A stretch of 25,182 bases of DNA from Prevotella sp. CAG:485 (GTDB lineage Bacteria > Bacteroidota > Bacteroidia > Bacteroidales > Muribaculaceae). Of this stretch, positions 1-6,638 are shown piece by piece (position 1 is the stretch's first letter; every line of letters starts with the position of its first letter). Location: assembly GCA_000437495.1 (NCBI GenBank), contig FR897881.1, positions 36,413 to 61,594 on the forward strand. Reading direction: 5' to 3'. The translations under genes and the position numbers were made by a program. The notes below the pieces were generated by a model, which saw only the letters and a list, made by a program, of their open reading frames with translations, searched no databases and had not been told where the DNA came from.

Positions 1-2
1 CC

Positions 3-2228
3 GCCAATGCCGCGCCTGCCCCCGAAACTCCGTCGCCTGAAGCACGCCAGGCACTTTCACAACTAAACGACCAACAGGCCATGGAGTTCATTGAAACCGT
101 CACCAACGGGCGCCTCACCGACAAAGACCGCGCAGCCATGCCTGAAGTGCTCCGGCGCTTCCGTTCAGGCAACCTGCGGCAGGCTCCCGGCGACAACTTC
201 ATCGACTCCCTCATCAACATCGTCGGCCCGTACTTCTACAAAGTGCTTCCCCTGTATATGAACCTGGTGTTCAACCGCACTTTGCCCGACATGGCCGACA
301 CCGGCACAATGAAAGTCGACACCATCTACGCCGCCCCCGTCGATGAAATCTTCTACGGCATCGGCGACCAACGCAACCACTATGAACCCTACGGCCTCAG
401 CGACGCCACCATCGACCAGGGCCTCAACGCCGGCGGCCGAGTAAAACACAACCAGTCGTACCTGTGGGGCATGACCGTGGCCGACAACAAAGTCTACTGG
501 TGCACCAACACCAACTACCTGTGCGTCGGCGGCTCCGCAGGCCTCGGAGCAGCTTCCAGACCGGGCTCCGACACCTCAAAAGGCTACATGAACAACAGCT
601 GGGTGTGCGAATGTGAATCGGGCATCTACGGGCAAACCGTTCACGGCGCCATCAAACCCGAATACGCCCAGTACAGCGACACACGCATCCCCCGCATCTA
701 CTGCTACGACATCACCACAGGCTCCGTGCAGGACATCACCCCTTCGGGCGGCGACTACGACAAACTGCTCCAGGACTGCCAGGGCCTGCGCTCGGCAGGC
801 TACCACAACGGCGTGGCATTCTTCGGCGGCCCGTCGCTCTACGGCTCCACCTCAGGCCAAACCGTAGGCTCTTCGTTCTTCGCCTACGACACCGACGCAG
901 GCAAATTCATCGGCTGCAAAGCCCTCACCGACATTGACGGCAACGCCATCACCGACATCCGCCGCTGGTACGTGCACAACGGCGTGCTCTACTGCGGCGT
1001 GCGCATCACCGACGCCAACGGCAAAGACCGTGGCGCAGTGCTCCGCTGGTACGGCGACAAAACCAACCCGTGGCAATTTAAAATCGTAGGCTGGATGGCC
1101 AACGAAGCCGCAGAACTCTGCGTCTACAACGGCTACATGTACGTGGGCGGCTGGAACACCGCCTCACTCGCCGTCTCAACCGTAGTGAAAGGCCCCAAAG
1201 TGCCCGACAACGGCCTGCAACCCGTCGACATCAACGCCACCGAATGGCCCATCATCTGGAAATATTCCGACTACGACGCCCACGCCATAGCCCTCCGCAC
1301 AACCTACACCGCCGGAATGCAAGTGTGGAAAAACCACCTCTACTGGGGCACCTTCAACGCCGTATACGTAATCCCCAACATCGCCGCCGCCAACAGATAC
1401 ACCGACATGACCTCACCCGAGGCCCTCTGCTTCTACCTCGGCTCCGTGCGCCAGACCAGCTTCTGGAGACTCAACACCCGCGACAAAGTAGAACTCCTCT
1501 ACGGCGAGACCGAACTGCCCGTATGGGACAAACCTACCACCGGCAAAGACACCTGGACCATGAAATCCACCGGCTGGACACCCAAATTCGGCCGTGCCGG
1601 CTTCGGCCAGCCCTGGACCGCCTACACATGGACAATGGCTGAATATGGCGGCGACCTGTTCATCGGCACCATGAACGCCGAAACCCTGCTCAAAGCCGTT
1701 TCCGTCAACCCCGACAGCACACAGAGCCAGTTCGCCATCCTACAACGCCTGACCGGCCGCAAAACCGGCCACGAAGGCTTTGAACTCCTGCGCATGCAAG
1801 ACCCCGAAACCGCACCCCAATACATCACCACCGACGGCTTCGGCAACGGCACCGCCTACGGCATACGCAACTTAGCCGTACTCGACAAAAGACTCTTCAT
1901 CGGCTCCGCATCGCCCCTCAACCTTGAACGCCACGGCGGCTGGCACCTCTTCCGCCTCGACGACAAAAAATACTCCGGCATAGAAACACCCGAAACCCCG
2001 GCACTCGGAGTCTTCTGGCGCTCCAACGGAGGCTCTTTCACCTTCGCCTCCGCCACCGGCGAAAACCTCAACACCATATCGCTGACCGACCTGCAGGGAC
2101 GTACCTTCAAGACCGTCGGCATAGCGCAGCCCAGTGTCACCGTCAACGCCGGCGACATCCCATCCAATATCTTCATCGCCACCGTCACCACCGCTTCAGG
2201 CCGATGGACCTTCAAAATTAAACGCTGA
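3..2228 (+). CDS. Exported protein with T9SS type A sorting tail, probable beta-propeller (5' truncated)
   Basis: The reading frame is open from the left window edge (first full codon at 3), so the ATG at 81 is probably internal and the true start and signal peptide lie outside. The 741 visible residues begin with an Ala/Pro-rich stretch. Seven similar short motifs of the form aromatic/x-NG-hydrophobic-Y/F-hydrophobic-G recur (HNGVLYCG, YNGYMYVGG, KNHLYWGT, GGDLFIGT, DKRLFIGS, plus two weaker ones near nt 470 and 800), as expected of beta-propeller blades. The last ~70 residues (LTDLQGRTFK ... IFIATV ... WTFKIKR) look like a T9SS type A sorting domain, so the protein is probably moved across the outer membrane and anchored or released there. 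No catalytic motif is recognised and the substrate is unknown. A hairpin terminator follows the stop. Secretion is fairly sure; the propeller fold is an inference. Confidence 0.8.
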   Translation, partial: ANAAPAPETPSPEARQALSQLNDQQAMEFIETVTNGRLTDKDRAAMPEVLRRFRSGNLRQAPGDNFIDSLINIVGPYFYKVLPLYMNLVFNRTLPDMADTGTMKVDTIYAAPVDEIFYGIGDQRNHYEPYGLSDATIDQGLNAGGRVKHNQSYLWGMTVADNKVYWCTNTNYLCVGGSAGLGAASRPGSDTSKGYMNNSWVCECESGIYGQTVHGAIKPEYAQYSDTRIPRIYCYDITTGSVQDITPSGGDYDKLLQDCQGLRSAGYHNGVAFFGGPSLYGSTSGQTVGSSFFAYDTDAGKFIGCKALTDIDGNAITDIRRWYVHNGVLYCGVRITDANGKDRGAVLRWYGDKTNPWQFKIVGWMANEAAELCVYNGYMYVGGWNTASLAVSTVVKGPKVPDNGLQPVDINATEWPIIWKYSDYDAHAIALRTTYTAGMQVWKNHLYWGTFNAVYVIPNIAAANRYTDMTSPEALCFYLGSVRQTSFWRLNTRDKVELLYGETELPVWDKPTTGKDTWTMKSTGWTPKFGRAGFGQPWTAYTWTMAEYGGDLFIGTMNAETLLKAVSVNPDSTQSQFAILQRLTGRKTGHEGFELLRMQDPETAPQYITTDGFGNGTAYGIRNLAVLDKRLFIGSASPLNLERHGGWHLFRLDDKKYSGIETPETPALGVFWRSNGGSFTFASATGENLNTISLTDLQGRTFKTVGIAQPSVTVNAGDIPSNIFIATVTTASGRWTFKIKR

Positions 2229-2246
2229 CCCGCCACCTCTTAAAGC

Positions 2247-2289
2247 TGCCGGAAAGGACCGGGGCAATTGCCGCCACTCCTTTCCGGCA
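2247..2289 (+). terminator. Hairpin after the T9SS protein gene
   Basis: A perfect 12-bp inverted repeat, TGCCGGAAAGGA (2247-2258) and TCCTTTCCGGCA (2278-2289), starts 18 nt after the stop codon. The loop contains a second small palindrome, GGCAATTGCC. It is followed by CCCTTATT rather than a clean U tract, so termination is likely but may be incomplete. Confidence 0.65.
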
Positions 2290-2364
2290 CCCTTATTCAT
2301 AGCCCGCGCACACCCACGCTCGATCCTCCGGCACAGCCATTTCGCCAACAACTTCAGCGCCCGA

Positions 2365-2396
2365 TTTGGTGATATCGAAAAAAAACATTAACTTTG
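2365..2396 (+). promoter_or_regulatory. Promoter of tRNA-Leu
   Basis: The -33 box TTTG (2365-2368), a 20-nt spacer and the -7 box TAACTTTG (2389-2396) match the Bacteroidota sigma-ABfr consensus (TTTG/TTG, 19-21 nt, TAnnTTTG) exactly. Transcription would start a few nt before the tRNA at 2407. The spacer contains a GATATC site (2371-2376), the likely target of the restriction-modification remnant next door. Confidence 0.8.
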
Positions 2397-2406
2397 CGGC
2401 ATAAAA

Positions 2407-2488
2407 GCCCGGATGGCGGAATCGGTAGACGCGCTGGTCTCAAACACCAGTGGGGCAACCCATCTCGGTTCGAGCCCGAGTCCGGGTA
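2407..2488 (+). tRNA. tRNA-Leu (anticodon CAA)
   Basis: A full class II cloverleaf can be folded. The acceptor stem is GCCCGGA with TCCGGGT plus discriminator A. The anticodon stem CTGGT/ACCAG has the loop CTCAAAC (anticodon CAA, reads UUG). A long variable arm TGGG-GCAA-CCCA and the T arm CTCGG-TTCGAGC-CCGAG follow. CCA is not encoded (CT follows the discriminator), so it must be added after transcription. The gene has its own promoter and terminator and lies next to an acquired AT-rich segment, a common position for tRNA genes. Confidence 0.96.
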
Positions 2489-2495
2489 CTGAGTT

Positions 2496-2528
2496 GAGGC
2501 TGTGTCAAAAATGGCGCAGCCTCTTTTT
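2496..2528 (+). terminator. Rho-independent terminator of tRNA-Leu
   Basis: An 11-bp stem with two G-U pairs, GAGGCTGTGTC (2496-2506) with GGCGCAGCCTC (2513-2523), has a 6-nt A-rich loop and is followed directly by TTTTT. It starts 8 nt after the tRNA. Confidence 0.85.
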
Positions 2529-2698
2529 CGTAACCTGTTGTGAAACATAAAACAAAGTCCTGACTTTCCCAAGCCGTGGCTTTGTCATGAGGCTGCATCA
2601 GAACAGGCACAGACTCTCTTCTATTTTCTACTCCATAGTAACTCACTGGTATGCTTATAGATAAGCCTCGGATCCTTGTTGTAAGACTCGGTTCTAAG
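2529..2698. other. Non-coding left flank of the accessory island
   Basis: No gene is seen between the tRNA terminator and the island promoter. A sequence at 2589-2604 (GAGGCTGCATCAGAAC) resembles the left arm of the tRNA terminator (GAGGCTGTGTCAAAAA, 12 of 16 bases), which may mean remnants of a repeated or insertion-sequence end. The stretch also holds the left copy of the direct repeat (2631-2664). Confidence 0.5.
2631..2664 (+). repeat. Left direct repeat flanking the restriction-modification island
   Basis: The 34 bases here match 4734-4767 at 29 positions in the same orientation. The core is GTAACTCA[C/T]TGG followed, two bases and a T later, by GCTTATAGATAA (24 of 27 identical over 2638-2664 against 4741-4767). 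The pair encloses the AT-rich restriction-modification segment, so it may mark an insertion boundary, or it may be a dispersed genomic repeat. Confidence 0.7.
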
Positions 2699-2730
2699 CT
2701 TGCGCAAGTCGATTATATTATATATCTTTG
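2699..2730 (+). promoter_or_regulatory. Promoter of the restriction-modification genes
   Basis: CTTG (2699-2702), a 20-nt spacer and TATCTTTG (2723-2730) form a good Bacteroidota promoter. The ATG of the endonuclease remnant is at 2735, only 4 nt past the -7 box, so the transcript would start at or next to the start codon (leaderless or nearly so). Confidence 0.65.
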
Positions 2731-2734
2731 TAAC

Positions 2735-3503
2735 ATGACAAAACAAGAATTTATTTTAAACCTGCGCAAGGCTGTGAACGATTTTGCTCCATTAGTTTCC
2801 ACAAAAGATGGACAATGGGTGGTGTAGATGTTTATAAACATCTATAAACAATCTCGACGGATACAAAAGTCGTTTCTAAAATCATTGAGCTATATATATT
2901 TCCTTTGTTATTCAAATTTGCAAAAGATAATAATTTACAGTTAGAACTCACGAAAGAATAAAATTTTTATCCCGATATTACTTTTGTAGATAATGACGGT
3001 AATTTATTTGCGGTAGATTTAAAAAGCAGTTACCGCAAAACTCCAACGAGAATCAATGGCATGACTCTTGGCGCTTTCACAGGATATTTCCGTAATCGAC
3101 AAAGCACCAAAAATGTAACATATCCTTATTCTTCATATAAGGCTCATATCGTTTTAGGCATTATCTATAGCGAGAATGATGAAACCGTTGATGAACGAAA
3201 GATTTACACAATTGAGGATCTTGAAAACATTGTATCTGTCGTTAAGGATATAACTTTTTTTGTTCAAGAAAAATGGAAGATTGCTATTGACAGGCCAGAA
3301 AGCGGCAATACTAAAAATATAGGTTCTGTATCATTGATTGATATTTAATCAATTGTAATGGTGTATTTGCCCAATTGGGCGAAGATGTTTTTGATGATTA
3401 TTGGGTAAATTATCTCACACCCGATATGGCAAAGAAAGCGGAACTTGCAAAACCGTATTACAACAATCTGAAGAGTTACAAAAAATTTAGAAATATAGAT
3501 TAA
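2735..3503 (+). pseudogene. Broken EcoRV-like type II restriction endonuclease
   Basis: Joining three frames gives a protein of about 255 residues, near the 245 of EcoRV, with homology along its whole length as I recall the EcoRV sequence. Frame A (2735-2827) gives MTKQEFILNL and ends at TAG 2825. Frame B gives TDTKVVSKIIELY, YPDITF, AVDLKSSY, MTLGAFTGYFRN, VQEKWKIAIDRPE and SGNTKNIGS. Frame C (about 3345-3503) gives VFDDYWVNYL and YNNLKSYKKFRNID. EcoRV counterparts include SDTKVL, YPDFT, AIDIKT, FTLGGYTSF, LQDKW and SGNTTNIGS. The PD...DxK catalytic residues (codons 2974, 3016, 3022) and the S-G-N-T of the recognition loop remain. Lesions: a frame change with stops at 2825 and 2845, TAA at 2959 (probably from CAA), and a frame change near 3345. 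It would have cut DNA, perhaps at GATATC; it cannot make full-length enzyme now. AT-rich and probably acquired. Confidence 0.88.
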
Positions 3504-4574
3504 ATGCAGACATCGTTATTTCCTGAATTTGAGATTCCGTGTAAAAACGTATTTCCATCAACGCGGTATCAAGGTAGTAAAGCCAAATTTGTAGATTGGA
3601 TTTGGCATGAACTTTCGCACATTCAATTTCATACGGTATTGGATGCTTTCGGAGGAACAGGCAGCGTCGCATATAAGTTCAAAGATAATGGCAAAGCGGT
3701 TACGTATAATGATATTTTGCCATTCAATGCGATTATAGGGAAAGCAATTATAGAGAATAGTTGTGAATTGCTCGACGAATCAGATATTGATTTTATCTTA
3801 GATGAACACCCCGATATTAAATATCCGACATTTATAGCTGACAATTTCAAGGATATTTATTATACCGATGAAGAAAATCATTGGCTTGATGTTGTGAGGC
3901 ATAATATTCCGACAATAGAAGATGAATATAAACGGGATATAGCTTGGTTTGCACTTTTTCAAGCCTGCATTATCAAGAGGCCGTATAATCTCTTTCATAG
4001 AAGAAACTTATATGTGCGGCTAATGGACGTTAAACGCTCCTTTGGAAATAAAAAGACATGGGACACACCCTTTGATATACATTTCAGGACTTTTGTAGAC
4101 GAGGCTAATCATGCTGTGTTCGATAATGGGACAGAGTGCCGTGTGCTGAACCAAGATGCACTGAATATTGCAAACCGATATGACTTAGTCTATATTGACA
4201 CTCCATACATAAACAACAAAGGTGTAGGTGTTGACTATGCTGATTTCTACCATTTCCTTAATGGTCTTGTAGATTATGATGACTGGGGAAATTTAATTGA
4301 TTATAATAGTAAACATCTTAGGTTAAAACGTAAATATAACATTTGGGCTGATAAAAACAATATAACACATGGTTTTGAACAGTTGATTGAGCGGTTTAAA
4401 AATAGTATACTTGTGTTTTCGTATCGCTCAAATGGAATACCATCTGTCGAGTCCTTAATTGTTTTGCTCGAAAAGCATAAAAGACATAATGAACTTCATT
4501 ATTCACGCGAAATGAAATATGCCTTGAGTGATACAAATTCAAAAGAAGTGTTAATTATATCTTATCCGAATTAG
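3504..4574 (+). CDS. Type II DNA adenine methyltransferase (D12 class)
   Basis: This 356-residue protein transfers a methyl group from S-adenosylmethionine to adenine N6 in DNA. RYQGSKAKF (residues 21-29) and FGGTGSV (49-55) form the cofactor site and DTPY (232-235) is catalytic motif IV, a variant of the usual DPPY. That order (motif I before IV) is the alpha/D12 arrangement (MethyltransfD12). The ATG directly follows the TAA of the endonuclease remnant (TAAATG), so the two were one operon. The frame is intact, with no stop, and ends with a normal C-terminal beta strand (KEVLIISYPN). Its sequence is not close to what I recall of M.EcoRV despite the EcoRV-like partner. By analogy it should protect GATATC, but specificity is inferred from the partner only. 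AT-rich like its partner. Expression would come from the promoter at 2699-2730, unless translational polarity from the broken gene reduces it. Confidence 0.9.
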   Translation: MQTSLFPEFEIPCKNVFPSTRYQGSKAKFVDWIWHELSHIQFHTVLDAFGGTGSVAYKFKDNGKAVTYNDILPFNAIIGKAIIENSCELLDESDIDFILDEHPDIKYPTFIADNFKDIYYTDEENHWLDVVRHNIPTIEDEYKRDIAWFALFQACIIKRPYNLFHRRNLYVRLMDVKRSFGNKKTWDTPFDIHFRTFVDEANHAVFDNGTECRVLNQDALNIANRYDLVYIDTPYINNKGVGVDYADFYHFLNGLVDYDDWGNLIDYNSKHLRLKRKYNIWADKNNITHGFEQLIERFKNSILVFSYRSNGIPSVESLIVLLEKHKRHNELHYSREMKYALSDTNSKEVLIISYPN

Positions 4575-4827
4575 GGTATATCGGTTTCCCTGTCTCAGGT
4601 ATACAGAGGCGCATTCCCCACAGCCTTTCCAAGACAGCCAATATCAGTTCAATCCGCGCGCGTTGGGGGGCTGCTGATTTGGGGCTGCGCTTATCTGACA
4701 TAGCCTCTTTTCAGGACGGATACCTGTTTCCCTCCCCATCGTAACTCATTGGTCAGCTTATAGATAATTGGGGCGCGGCAGAGGCGCATGCCTGTCTTTT
4801 TGTTTTGAAGGAATGTGTTGGTCCGGT
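4575..4827. other. Non-coding right flank of the accessory island
   Basis: The methyltransferase and aroB converge here. No gene is seen. The stretch holds the right direct repeat (4734-4767) and two copies of CAGAGGCGCAT (4604-4614 and 4779-4789). The second copy lies in a weak AGGC-GCAT-GCCT hairpin followed by TCTTTTTGTTTT, a possible weak terminator for the methyltransferase. No convincing terminator for aroB was found on the minus strand. Confidence 0.5.
4734..4767 (+). repeat. Right direct repeat flanking the restriction-modification island
   Basis: Partner of 2631-2664 (29 of 34 identical, same orientation), with the conserved core GTAACTCATTGG and GCTTATAGATAA. It lies 60 bp from the aroB stop codon, at the point where the sequence returns to the GC-rich host composition. 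Confidence 0.7.
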
Positions 4828-5865
4828 TCAGATGGCGAGAAGGTCGCGGGTGATGTCGAGGGCGGTGCGAATCTGCGGAGCTGTGGCGCTGCGGGGAGGC
4901 AGCGGCGAGCCGATGTCGGAGAGGAGGATGAAGAGGGGCTGACCCGTAACCACGTTTTTTTTGTCATGCCCCATGAGGCCGATTACTTCGTCGGCTTGTG
5001 GGCAGCTCCAGCTGTATGGCGGATATACCCCGCGCACTATGGCGGCTATGCGGTCAACCCATTTGCCGGCAAAACCGGCCACCTCGTTGCTCAGACAAGC
5101 CATTGCCACCAGTCCTATGGCCACCGCATGACCGTGCGAGAGGGGTGCCTGCCGTTGCCCGCTCAGCGACAACGCCTCAAGGGCATGGCCGAAGGTATGG
5201 CCCAGATTGAGGTTGCGGCGTATGGAACGGTCGAACGGGTCCTGCTCCACAATCCGTTGCTTGAACTCCGCGCACCCTTTTATCAGCTCAAAAGAGAAAG
5301 GCGCCTCGTGGCCGTCCACAAGCCTCTGCGCCGCAAGCTGCGCCTGCACAAAAGCCTCATGCCCCTGCAGCATCGCCGTCTTGAGGATTTCGCCGTAACC
5401 GTTGGCCAGCTCGGAGTATGGCAGCGACTGCCACAGCTCAGGCACCATGACAATGGCGCTCGGCTGATGAAACGTGCCTATTTCATTCTTCAGCCCCCCG
5501 AAGTTGATAGCCGTTTTGCCCCCTATAGAGGCGTCCACAGCCGCTAAAATCGTAGTTGGTATGTATGCCGTGTCGAGGCCCCTTTTGAAGCAGGAAGCCG
5601 CAAAACCGGCCATATCCGTTATGCTGCCGCCACCCACCGCCACCAGCATAGAGCGCCGCGTGGCACCCTGCCGCTGCAAAAAGCGCCACAGAGCCTCCAC
5701 CTTCCCAAGCGTCTTGCAGCCCTCGCCGCCGGCAACGCACCACGCGTCAGGCAGCAGAGGCGCGAAACGCGAGTCGGCCACAGCAATGCACTCACCGTTG
5801 CCGCTGAGGCCGCGCAGCAGCTCAAAAGCCGCATCGAGCGACGAGGCAGTAAGAATCCGGGTCAT
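4828..5865 (-). CDS. aroB: 3-dehydroquinate synthase
   Basis: Converts DAHP to 3-dehydroquinate, the second step of the shikimate pathway, with NAD+ and a divalent metal in the cytoplasm. The 345 residues are near normal length. Family motifs are in order: VGGGSITDMAGF (77-88, NAD binding), IPTTILAAVDASIGGKTAIN (102-121), ELANGYGEILK (152-162, metal-binding Glu), NLGHTFGHALE (220-230) and SHGHAVAIG (243-251), the last two with metal-binding His. The start codon overlaps the stop of the HAD gene by 4 nt (ATGA), so translation is coupled and aroB is the last gene of the endonuclease-HAD-aroB unit. No intact terminator is evident after it. Identification is secure. Confidence 0.97.
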   Translation of the reverse strand: MTRILTASSLDAAFELLRGLSGNGECIAVADSRFAPLLPDAWCVAGGEGCKTLGKVEALWRFLQRQGATRRSMLVAVGGGSITDMAGFAASCFKRGLDTAYIPTTILAAVDASIGGKTAINFGGLKNEIGTFHQPSAIVMVPELWQSLPYSELANGYGEILKTAMLQGHEAFVQAQLAAQRLVDGHEAPFSFELIKGCAEFKQRIVEQDPFDRSIRRNLNLGHTFGHALEALSLSGQRQAPLSHGHAVAIGLVAMACLSNEVAGFAGKWVDRIAAIVRGVYPPYSWSCPQADEVIGLMGHDKKNVVTGQPLFILLSDIGSPLPPRSATAPQIRTALDITRDLLAI

Positions 5866-6638
5866 TGCAGAGCTTGTAACGAAGCAGTTTTGATGAGTAT
5901 GGGCAGCGCCGCGGCGAACTCCGGCATAGAGGCGAACACCAGGTCAGCGCCCGCTTCCCTGAGCGCCTCCTGCGGTATGGGACCCGTGGCAACGGCGCAC
6001 ACGAAACAGCCTGCCCTGAAGCCGGCTTCCACGCCAAGCGGCGCATTCTCCACGACTATGGCTTGCGCATTCTCCACGACTATGGCTTGCCAAGCCTCGC
6101 AGCCCGCCTTCGTCAGCCCCATGAGGTACGGCTCCGGGTCGGGCTTGCCGTGACGCACGTCGGCGGCCGTCACCATAGCCTCGCGGCCGAACACCCCCGG
6201 GTAGTCATGTGTCAGCGAATCTATCAGCGACGCCTGCCCTGACCCAGTAACAAGAATCCTTTTCAGCCCGAACGCCCCCAACGCCTTCAGCATCTCCGTG
6301 GCGCCCGGCATCAGCGGACGCCCCGCGTTGGCTGCAAACAGCGCCGTTTTGCGGGCGTAGAGACGCTCGCACTCTTCGGCAGTGGCATCGCGCCCCAGAT
6401 ACTTGCGCATCAGCAGCTGAATGGTGGCGCGCCCTGTCATACCCTCATAGAGAAAGAACTCATTGCGGTTGCAGTGCAGGCCAATCTCATTGGTCATCTG
6501 CAGCCACGCGTCGGCATGACGCGGCATAGAGTCATAGAGCACGCCGTCCATGTCAATCAGGGCGGCCTGCGGCGTCAGCGGTTTGCCCCGGCGCGCAAAA
6601 GCCTCCAGGGCATCATACAGCTCGTGGTGGAAAGCCAT
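5862..6638 (-). CDS. HAD-superfamily hydrolase (beta-phosphoglucomutase-like phosphatase)
   Basis: A 258-residue cytoplasmic phosphatase or phosphomutase of HAD subfamily IA. Motif I is LIDMDGVLYDS (nucleophile Asp29, acid/base Asp31), motif II ILVTGSG (Thr131), motif III GKPDPEPY (Lys165) and motif IV region VVENAPLGVEAG (near 195-206). The start is the ATG at 6638, which shares one base with the stop of the endonuclease gene (TGATG). A longer upstream extension lacks HAD homology and only shadows the end of that gene. The stop overlaps aroB by 4 nt. A perfect 24-nt tandem duplication (6041-6088) repeats AIVVENA(Q/P) directly before motif IV, adding 8 residues next to the active site, so activity may be altered or lost. 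The substrate is unknown. Confidence 0.88.
   Translation of the reverse strand: MAFHHELYDALEAFARRGKPLTPQAALIDMDGVLYDSMPRHADAWLQMTNEIGLHCNRNEFFLYEGMTGRATIQLLMRKYLGRDATAEECERLYARKTALFAANAGRPLMPGATEMLKALGAFGLKRILVTGSGQASLIDSLTHDYPGVFGREAMVTAADVRHGKPDPEPYLMGLTKAGCEAWQAIVVENAQAIVVENAPLGVEAGFRAGCFVCAVATGPIPQEALREAGADLVFASMPEFAAALPILIKTASLQALQ
6041..6088 (-). repeat. Perfect 24-nt tandem duplication in the HAD gene
   Basis: Two identical adjacent copies, 6041-6064 and 6065-6088 (each starts GCGCATTCTCCACG on the plus strand). The duplication is in frame and doubles AIVVENA(Q) at motif IV. Perfect identity suggests recent replication slippage, or an assembly artefact. Confidence 0.95.

Noticed and set aside
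2496..2604. Insertion-sequence terminal repeats
   Set aside because: Two similar GAGGCTG sequences exist, but there is no transposase and the first is well explained as the tRNA terminator.
3061..3348. 95-codon open frame as an independent gene
   Set aside because: It is the middle piece of the EcoRV-like pseudogene. Homology continues in frame upstream past its ATG and in another frame downstream.
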